Positions 59,401-64,000 of a stretch of DNA of 64,000 nucleotides are shown piece by piece. The notes below the pieces were generated by a model that had not been told where the DNA came from, searched no databases, and was given only the letters and a program-made list of their open reading frames with translations. Both the position numbers and the translations under genes were made by a program. The first letter of the stretch is position 1; every line of letters begins with the position of its first letter. Origin of the DNA: Opitutaceae bacterium TAV5 (lineage in GTDB: Bacteria > Verrucomicrobiota > Verrucomicrobiia > Opitutales > Opitutaceae); the NCBI GenBank assembly GCA_000242935.3, contig CP007053.1:3395001-3459000 (forward strand), written 5' to 3'.

Positions 59401-60297
59401 CACGCCCACTCCAACAGCGGCGACTTCACCCTCTCCGCGCTGGGCCGGAAGTGGGCCATCGATCGCGGCTATCATATCTCCGAATCGAAGGATCATTCGC
59501 TCATCCTGATCGACGGGGTGGGGCAGGGGTATTTTGCCGCGCCGGGCCGCTGGGTCGGGTCGAGTGACGAGCCCGGTCTCGCTCTCGCCTGCGTGGATTC
59601 GCGCTATCCGTATGCCTGGGCTTACGAATTCAAGAGCCGCATCGGGCAACCCTACCGCAATTTTCTGCCCTGGGAGCCCGAACGTTATCTCGGCGTGCGC
59701 GAGTTTTTCGCCGAGGCTGCCGAGCCCGGTTACGAGGAAACGCCGTGGAACAGCCCGGGCCTCAACTATACGTACAAGACACCGTACAATCCGCTGGCCA
59801 AGGCATTCCGGACATTCGCGCTGCGCCGGGCGACCCATCCGTACGTGCTCGTCGTGGACGATATCCGGAAGGATAACGCCGCGCACACCTACACCTGGCT
59901 GATGCAGGTTCCCGACGATCTGGAGATCAAGGAGAGCCAGTCCGGCCAAGTCGTGCTCGGCAGCACCGCTACGCCGGATGACCGCCGCCTGCTCGTGCGC
60001 ATGATCGGCGCGGTGAGCGGAGCGTGGCAGCTCGAAAGCTACGACATCGCCAACTCGCCCGAGACCGGCAGGGACGAGACCTTCGGACAGGGAGTGCGGC
60101 TGAAATTCACGACGACCTCCCTGGTCGAGCCGGAGTTCCGGGTGTTGCTCTTTCCGCACCTCACCGGCGACCCGCTGCCGGCCACCACGCTCGCGTCCTC
60201 GCCCGCCACCCTGACGGTCGGCTGGACCGGCCAGCAGGATGTTTATTCCTTGGCGACCGATGCCGCCGGCCGGACGCTGCTGACACTGCAACCATGA
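56425..60297 (+). CDS. Giant secreted heparinase II/III-type polysaccharide lyase with two tandem N-terminal modules (cassette D)
   Basis: 1290 residues. Signal peptide 1-25 (CCLLIALPAGAAV). Two tandem copies of a module follow (about 28-245 and 248-470; compare HAGDNNWNSRWYLQTGTTD and DAGDNSWDTRWYLQGGTTG). Each is homologous to the PEP-CTERM protein at 52084. A helical linker (475-580) leads into an (alpha/alpha) toroid (about 600-870, with SHRRDNLSPHGMKLLLMT and EDMHYLNFGMAKGAP). A C-terminal beta-sandwich starts near 950 with GPAHAHSNSGDFTLSALGRKWAID. The HAHSN-D motif and YHISESKDHSLILIDG match heparinase II/III-like lyases. It probably eliminates uronic-acid-containing glycans outside the cell. 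Confidence 0.8.
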   Translation: MNPIPSPWRTLARLCCLLIALPAGAAVVTQETFDTLPTGSPPPGWWNTPSQPTSLRVAVDPLDPSDHVLATPGGISRTVGAWHTLPGSSAITADVGLRLSFDIHIAHAGDNNWNSRWYLQTGTTDDYNRFTPGYGLYLSPTQVRLHKTAGGGSSGDPGSATTVATASLAPGDWNANGWTRVEFEWLAAGRLRLSLGGRVVATFTDPSPLAPAMRTLTTIGFLNNDASGPPVFEDGVLRYDNVCVSQVLHHSDFDTLAIDANPSDWFSAGATVTIHKVAADPLVPANRVLSTPGGSVRTTGAFSPAAASTTIPPEVGLRLAFDLHIADAGDNSWDTRWYLQGGTTGNYNWFTPGYGIYLSRTQARIQKTSGGGTSGDPGSATTLVTASLPSGAWTTDGWTRVEFVWWPDGDLSLALNGQRVASFTDAAPLASVFRTLSTISFVNNNAGGTGFTDGVLRYDNFSVGVILPAKENLWSLVWSAIDPASGLQGDPATVARALAATGAYADELATRAAEYDEAILLLECIYQWWSTDGGATPAQLSGWLADVRASVELRYAASNGEVDAPWTTVSYVLEILTWEIEGTEATGNHPVLPAADPVTAGRFSVAPAAGVHPRILVSAADMPDVRARLLATACGVKARNGITSFLDSAIGTGKPLRAAWDQLLVGNLNAMNSVLTDDAWWRDQMGFVVCYEAFLALIDQNATRGANGAAALTTYAQITQGLAYKASEGIDEFIGYAYDFGWDYMTPTQRDTVRGIIATATAGKSSSGMNSPASHRRDNLSPHGMKLLLMTLAIEGETGYDATIYPRSVSVLQDYLTYGIDGQGAPLEDMHYLNFGMAKGAPALVAMARRGDNLFGADHYRRLYNWQVHAMEPFGRAFSMHDDTPDDGGGLLPNYVVMKWVWPNDPIVNFVWKNRAHPDYSRVVDRRDLLMAALFPSDWSGADSDPVAGVAALGLPLSWQGSERKLFIARDRWDKDALALHVETNPGLKGPAHAHSNSGDFTLSALGRKWAIDRGYHISESKDHSLILIDGVGQGYFAAPGRWVGSSDEPGLALACVDSRYPYAWAYEFKSRIGQPYRNFLPWEPERYLGVREFFAEAAEPGYEETPWNSPGLNYTYKTPYNPLAKAFRTFALRRATHPYVLVVDDIRKDNAAHTYTWLMQVPDDLEIKESQSGQVVLGSTATPDDRRLLVRMIGAVSGAWQLESYDIANSPETGRDETFGQGVRLKFTTTSLVEPEFRVLLFPHLTGDPLPATTLASSPATLTVGWTGQQDVYSLATDAAGRTLLTLQP

Positions 60298-60317
60298 CGG
60301 CCGGCACAGAATATCGC

Positions 60318-61367
60318 TTACGAAAGCGGGCTCCGCACGGTCGCGCCTGCAAACCAGTCGCCCGTGATCTGGATCGAACGCGGATGGGCCGGCACGCCAT
60401 ACGCGTTGCGGTTGATCTGGTCGATCACCAGATGCGCCGCGGCTTGGCCGGCCTCGTGGTGATTTTGCCGGATGCCCGCCAGATCCTGCCAGCCTGCATC
60501 GAGATCGAGGTGCACGAAGCCCGCGTCATCGGGAACGTGCAGGCCGGCCTTTTTCAGGTAATCGAGCGGCGTGCGTTCGATGGCGATGATCACATCGGGC
60601 CGGTGCTTCCTGTACCATTGGAGAAATGGCTCGCGGCTCCAGCTCTCTTCCCAGTACGGAGGCGGCGCCGCCCGGCCCTTGCGGCCCGACTGTGTTGTCC
60701 ATGCCTGAAATGCGGCCAAAGCCCGGTAGTCCGAACGCACGACGCGGGGAACCCGCGCCATCGCGAGCCCGATGCGGCCGTAGCCGAGCCCGGCCAGCGT
60801 TTCCATGACGATCCAGGCGTTGCGGTAGTCATCCGTGCTCGCGAAATGACACGGCAGATTGATGCGGCGGTTTCCGACCGAAGCCAGCGCGTAGTTATCC
60901 CAGCCGGACAGGCACCATTCCGGCACATCCCCTCCCTGAAACACCACGCCCGGCACGCGCCGCGTGCGCAGCCCTGCGAACAATCGTCGTGAGGACTCTC
61001 CGAAATCATCCCAGCGCAGTTTTTCGAACAGGAACCCCGCCTGCTCACACGCCGCGCGCACCCCCTCGTAACGTTCGCGTTGTGACGAACGCTCTTCGAT
61101 CAGTTTTTCCGTCTGCGCCGACATCAGGCACGCGATGATGGCCCGCATCTGGCGCCGTGCCGTCGGACGCCGGTGCTGGGTCATCAATGCGGTGACGAGC
61201 GGATTGGGCCGGTACCCCGCCTGTTCGGCGACGGCCTTGATGTGTGCCCGCCGTTCCGCGGAAATCCCCGGCCGGTTGCGCAGCGCACAACTCACCGAAA
61301 ACACGCTCACTCCGGCCAGCGCGGCGATGTCTCGATAGGTGGGAGTGGAGAGCGTGTTTCCCTGCAT
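60318..61367 (-). CDS. LacI-family transcriptional regulator (cassette D/E boundary)
   Basis: 349 residues. The HTH lies at about 10-30 (TYRDIAALAGVSVFSVSCAL), followed by the variant hinge GYRPNPLVTALMTQHRRP of the subgroup also seen at 6999 and 25220. The effector domain includes VPGVVFQGGDVPEW and HRPDVIIAIERTPL, and ends IQITGDWFAGATV. It is convergent with the lyase of cassette D (20 bases apart) and upstream of the toxin-antitoxin pair and cassette E. I expect it to control cassette E, since cassette D has its own LacI. The only operator candidate I see is a short dyad at 62071-62082. Confidence 0.85.
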   Translation of the reverse strand: MQGNTLSTPTYRDIAALAGVSVFSVSCALRNRPGISAERRAHIKAVAEQAGYRPNPLVTALMTQHRRPTARRQMRAIIACLMSAQTEKLIEERSSQRERYEGVRAACEQAGFLFEKLRWDDFGESSRRLFAGLRTRRVPGVVFQGGDVPEWCLSGWDNYALASVGNRRINLPCHFASTDDYRNAWIVMETLAGLGYGRIGLAMARVPRVVRSDYRALAAFQAWTTQSGRKGRAAPPPYWEESWSREPFLQWYRKHRPDVIIAIERTPLDYLKKAGLHVPDDAGFVHLDLDAGWQDLAGIRQNHHEAGQAAAHLVIDQINRNAYGVPAHPRSIQITGDWFAGATVRSPLS

Positions 61368-61441
61368 GTCGCGGGTGATTCAGACCATTGACGGGCAGCA
61401 GGCAAGAATTCGAGCGCAGATGTTTCGGTGGAGCACCCGCG

Positions 61442-61738
61442 TCAGGAACGGGAAAACAGCGTCTGGATATCTCTGGCCGAATGGAGCACACGGATGATTT
61501 CAACCCCTCGTTTCGACTCCCGGTAAAACACAACGTAACGGCCCAGCGGAATGCTTCGCAGCCGGGGGCGCAATTCTTCACGAGGCCGTCCCATCTGTGG
61601 ATTTTCAGCCAGCCTTGAGAGCAACTGCTCCAATGCATCCAGCCATCTGACCGCTGCACCGGGGCTGTCCTGGGCGATGTAGTCCTGAATGGACGTCGCG
61701 TCCGCCAATGCGACAGGTGTGAGGTGGTAACGGCTCAC
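61442..61738 (-). CDS. parE: ParE-family toxin of a type II toxin-antitoxin pair
   Basis: 98 residues with the ParE/RelE fold pattern: YHLTPVALADATSIQDYIAQ, the helical pair AVRWLDALEQLLSRLAENPQMG, then RPRLRSIPLGRYVVFYRES and VEIIRVLHSARDIQTLF. PLGRYVVFYR and IIRVLHSARD are hallmark ParE strands. ParE proteins poison DNA gyrase; some close relatives are RelE-type nucleases. The GTG start overlaps the antitoxin stop by four bases (GTGA), so the pair is translationally coupled. It sits between two sugar-utilisation cassettes. Confidence 0.85.
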   Translation of the reverse strand: MSRYHLTPVALADATSIQDYIAQDSPGAAVRWLDALEQLLSRLAENPQMGRPREELRPRLRSIPLGRYVVFYRESKRGVEIIRVLHSARDIQTLFSRS

Positions 61739-61959
61739 CTGGACGGGCGAAGTCTGTCGCGCAGGGACTTGATTGCCGAAGGCCCGGAGATCAGCTCGCC
61801 CCGGTCCGCTTGCGAGAGGCCCACATCAAGATCGTTGAGCAATTCGTCACGTTCGCCGCCGAGAATATCGTCTTGCGTTGCGAGCCAGCGGAACAACTCC
61901 TGCCGCTCCGGTAACGGCAATTGTCCGGCTGATTGTTTGATCTCGGCCACTGTGTTCAT
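61735..61959 (-). CDS. Antitoxin of the ParE-type pair
   Basis: 74 residues from the ATG at 61959 (MNTVAEIKQSAGQL); longer in-frame starts (61977, 62064) are possible but the short form fits the family. It has a helical charged sequence: LPLPERQELFRWLATQDDILGG followed by LLNDLDVGLSQADRGELISG. The end resembles antitoxins of the addiction-module (PF09720-like) kind. It precedes and overlaps the toxin gene. No conserved DNA-binding ribbon is obvious, so autoregulation is uncertain. Confidence 0.75.
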   Translation of the reverse strand: MNTVAEIKQSAGQLPLPERQELFRWLATQDDILGGERDELLNDLDVGLSQADRGELISGPSAIKSLRDRLRPSR

Positions 61960-62070
61960 GGTTTCCAAGCTACGCATCCGAACCCGAAAAACAAATCCGA
62001 TTTTCGGGGATGGTTTCAAGCGGCGCCAGACTGTCACTGACAAGGGAAACATGTGACGGAGCAACGATCA

Positions 62071-62082
62071 ATAACGTGTTAT
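62071..62082. promoter_or_regulatory. Short dyad, weak operator candidate for cassette E
   Basis: ATAACGTGTTAT pairs at 10 of 12 positions, 107 bases upstream of the PEP-CTERM gene at 62189. It could be the site for the LacI protein at 60318, but only one copy is seen. Confidence 0.25.
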
Positions 62083-62188
62083 GAATCACCGGACTTGTTC
62101 GCCAGCCACCCGGTTTCATTGATACCCGCAGGCATCCCTTCGTCACGGCGATGCCGTTTCTCCACTGACAACGAATATCAGGCACACC

Positions 62189-63046
62189 ATGAAAAACTAC
62201 TCCTCCCTCACTGCATGCGCACACCCGGTCATCCGGTTTTCAGTCCCGATTATCACGATGGCTGCGGCCTTCGCCGCCTTGATGGCAGCTCCGTCGGCCC
62301 TTGCCTGGACACCGGTCAACGAATCCTTCACCGGCACGGCTATTCCGGCCTCCCTGACCCGGGGCGGCAGCGCCGGCTCCTGCGACGCCGGTGCGGACGG
62401 CGTGCTCACGCTCTCCACCGCCACGACCAACTATCAGACAAGCTACGTGCGCACCGCCGCCACCGATTTCACCTGGGCCAAGGACATCAACAAGGAGACG
62501 CCCGTCACGTATCAGTTTACTCTGGCCACTCCCTTTTCCGGCACCGGGCGCGTCATGCTCTACCTCATCGGCGGCACTGCCGACTCCGCCCTGCTCGATG
62601 TGGCGGACCCGGCCAATGCACGCACCTATGTCATGGGACTCTGCCTGACGTGGGATTCGCCATCGTCCACTTATAATGTGGATTTTTACCAGAAGACCCA
62701 AAACAACATCGCATTGGTCGCCGGGACAAAAATCGCATCGCTGGCGGGTATCGATCCCGCCACGACAACCTTCGGCTTCACGCTGGATGGTGAGGCCAGC
62801 ACGGTGAAACTTTTTGCCGGCTCCACCTCCTCGGAATCCAAAACCGTCAGCGGCACCGGTTTTACCGGGCAGACCGCCGCGTATCTCCAGATGATGAATG
62901 TCGGCGGCAACACGGCCAATGCCGCCACGTTCTCCGGTTTTGCCATCGTCCCGGCTTCGACCATTCCCGAACCTGCGCATGCAGCCTTGCTCGCGGGAGC
63001 CGGATTGCTTGTCTTGTGCGTGTGGCGCCGTCACGTAGCCCGCTGA
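62189..63046 (+). CDS. PEP-CTERM protein with lectin-like beta-sandwich (cassette E)
   Basis: 285 residues. Signal peptide at about 15-40 (VPIITMAAAFAALMAAPSALA) with a longer n-region. A single beta-sandwich domain (41-255) has VNESFTGTAIPASLTRGGSA, typical of concanavalin-like modules (a short F-x-G start followed by strands such as TYQFTLATPFSGTGRVMLYL and FGFTLDGEASTVKLFAG). The exosortase signal is IPEPAHAALLAGAGLLVL, then the basic tail RRHVAR. It is upstream of a GH42 gene by 48 bases on the same strand, repeating the PEP-CTERM-then-enzyme order of cassettes B and D. Whether the GH42 has a matching module cannot be seen because that gene is cut. Confidence 0.86.
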   Translation: MKNYSSLTACAHPVIRFSVPIITMAAAFAALMAAPSALAWTPVNESFTGTAIPASLTRGGSAGSCDAGADGVLTLSTATTNYQTSYVRTAATDFTWAKDINKETPVTYQFTLATPFSGTGRVMLYLIGGTADSALLDVADPANARTYVMGLCLTWDSPSSTYNVDFYQKTQNNIALVAGTKIASLAGIDPATTTFGFTLDGEASTVKLFAGSTSSESKTVSGTGFTGQTAAYLQMMNVGGNTANAATFSGFAIVPASTIPEPAHAALLAGAGLLVLCVWRRHVAR

Positions 63047-63093
63047 TCAACCGCCCCCACCCTTTGCCTTTCTCCCGCATTTCAGCCCAACCC

Positions 63094-64000
63094 ATGACCT
63101 CGACCCAAGACCCGTTCGCGCTCGGCGCGATGTACTGGCCCGATCCCCACGCCACCCGCGAAACGCTCGTTGCCGACATGCGCCGTATCCGGGCTCATCA
63201 TTTCTCCGTGATCCGTTCGTTCATTTCGTGGGAACATCTCGAGGAGAATCGAGGGGCTTTCGATTTCACCCTGTATGACAACCTCTATGACGCCGCCCGG
63301 GAAGCCGGTATCCGGATCGCCCAGACCCTCGGCGTCTATCCGCCGTTCTGGATGAGCGACGAACTCCGCCGCAAAAACCTCTTCACCACCGACCGCTACC
63401 AGTGCCTCGATATTCCCGATTTCTACAAACCGTGCGCGCGCTTTATCCGAGCGGTTGTTCGCCGCTACCAGGATCATCCGGCGCAATTCATGTGGTTTGT
63501 CTGGAATGAACCCGTCAAACGTCCCTGCACCTGTCCGCACACCGGGAAAAAATTTGGCCGCTGGCTTCGTGAAAAATACGGTTCCATAAAAGACCTCCGG
63601 GCCGAATGGGGACGCGAAAACCACGTCTTCAATTCCACGCTCGCGCCCGCCAGCTTCGACACGCTCGACCTTCCGCTGCTCGCCGCCACGCTTTTCTCCG
63701 AAAAACGCAACTACCCCTGGATTCTGGACTGGCTTGCCTTTGCGCAGGACAACCTCGCCGAAAATATCCGCTGGATCGCCGACGAAATCCGCGCCATCGA
63801 CAAAGTCCACCCCACCCACGCCAACCCCAACCAGCTCCTCTACAACGGCACCTGGAGCGGCGCACATCCATGGAAAATCGCAGCCTCCGTCGATTCCGTA
63901 GGGGCCTCCGTCCATCCCTGCCACTTTTACGAACGCGCTCTTACGACCACCGACCCGCTCATTTTTGATCCCCACGCTTCCTATGCGTATATGAACGACC
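63094..64000 (+). CDS. GH42 beta-galactosidase, N-terminal part (gene continues past right edge)
   Basis: 302 residues are visible from the ATG at 63094, open to the last base. No signal peptide, so cytoplasmic, unlike the enzymes at 12310 and 27472. GH42 hallmarks: FALGAMYWPDPH at the first strand, SFISWEHLEENRGAFDFTLYD, YPPFWMSDE, and the acid/base Glu139 in MWFVWNEP. A Cys cluster CTCPHTGKKF after it may be part of the family's zinc site (Cys ligands in many GH42 enzymes). LREKYGSIKDLRAEWG is the same helix as in the two large secreted enzymes. It hydrolyses beta-galactosides released by other enzymes (inference). Confidence 0.88.
   Translation, partial: MTSTQDPFALGAMYWPDPHATRETLVADMRRIRAHHFSVIRSFISWEHLEENRGAFDFTLYDNLYDAAREAGIRIAQTLGVYPPFWMSDELRRKNLFTTDRYQCLDIPDFYKPCARFIRAVVRRYQDHPAQFMWFVWNEPVKRPCTCPHTGKKFGRWLREKYGSIKDLRAEWGRENHVFNSTLAPASFDTLDLPLLAATLFSEKRNYPWILDWLAFAQDNLAENIRWIADEIRAIDKVHPTHANPNQLLYNGTWSGAHPWKIAASVDSVGASVHPCHFYERALTTTDPLIFDPHASYAYMND

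Overview
The window is high-GC DNA whose intergenic regions are AT-rich or packed with repeats. It looks like a member of the Verrucomicrobiota, most likely Opitutaceae: there are five PEP-CTERM (exosortase-sorted) proteins, four large type IV pseudopilin-like proteins, eight transcriptional regulators of sugar-responsive types (six LacI, one GntR/LacI chimera, one AraC) and many secreted carbohydrate-active enzymes, with no SusC/SusD pair. This placement rests on gene content only. I saw no rRNA, tRNA, CRISPR array or prophage.

Layout. 1-3.1 kb: the tail of a LacI regulator, an AraC regulator and an FAD oxidoreductase. 3.2-6.9 kb: housekeeping block lysS-lolC-lolD. 7-9.5 kb: a LacI regulator divergent from an unknown soluble protein, with an operator-like palindrome between them. 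9.6-18.8 kb: cassette A (PEP-CTERM protein, pseudopilin, giant glycosidase, SGNH hydrolase, LacI regulator) sharing one operator motif. 18.9-21.8 kb: a Fur-box-led operon with an unknown protein, a HemS-like protein and NADH dehydrogenase II. 21.9-31.8 kb: cassette B (PL22-like and GH63-like enzymes, LacI, then PEP-CTERM, GH42-like enzyme and pseudopilin). 31.9-34.1 kb: a broken Uma2 gene, an acetyl-xylan esterase and a toxin-antitoxin-like pair. 34.1-41.2 kb: cassette C, one operon (GntR/LacI, pseudopilin, GH51-like arabinofuranosidase, PEP-CTERM, Gfo/Idh/MocA, alcohol dehydrogenase) led by twin operators. 41.3-48.6 kb: housekeeping genes (queuosine-precursor transporter, TPR protein, carA, potA, potB, a thioredoxin-like/DUF1573 protein) separated by inverted-repeat elements. 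48.6-60.3 kb: cassette D (LacI, toroid protein, PEP-CTERM, GH43-like, pseudopilin, alpha/beta hydrolase, heparinase-type lyase). 60.3-64 kb: cassette E (LacI, ParE-type toxin-antitoxin pair, PEP-CTERM, GH42, cut by the window edge).

How the genes work together. The recurring unit is a sugar-responsive regulator, a PEP-CTERM surface protein, one or more polysaccharide-active enzymes and a pseudopilin. Two PEP-CTERM proteins are built from the same beta-sandwich-like module found at the N-terminus of a neighbouring large enzyme. I infer that each cassette is a polysaccharide-utilisation locus in which the PEP-CTERM protein, and perhaps the pseudopilin, displays a glycan-binding module at the cell surface while the enzymes cut the same glycan.

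A second theme is noncoding. Six intergenic regions carry 130-150 bp elements bounded by imperfect, internally repetitive inverted arms. Each has a different sequence but the same architecture, and a related low-complexity stretch lies inside a coding region. There is also a 215-bp element with perfect 16-bp terminal inverted repeats and a probable degraded relative.
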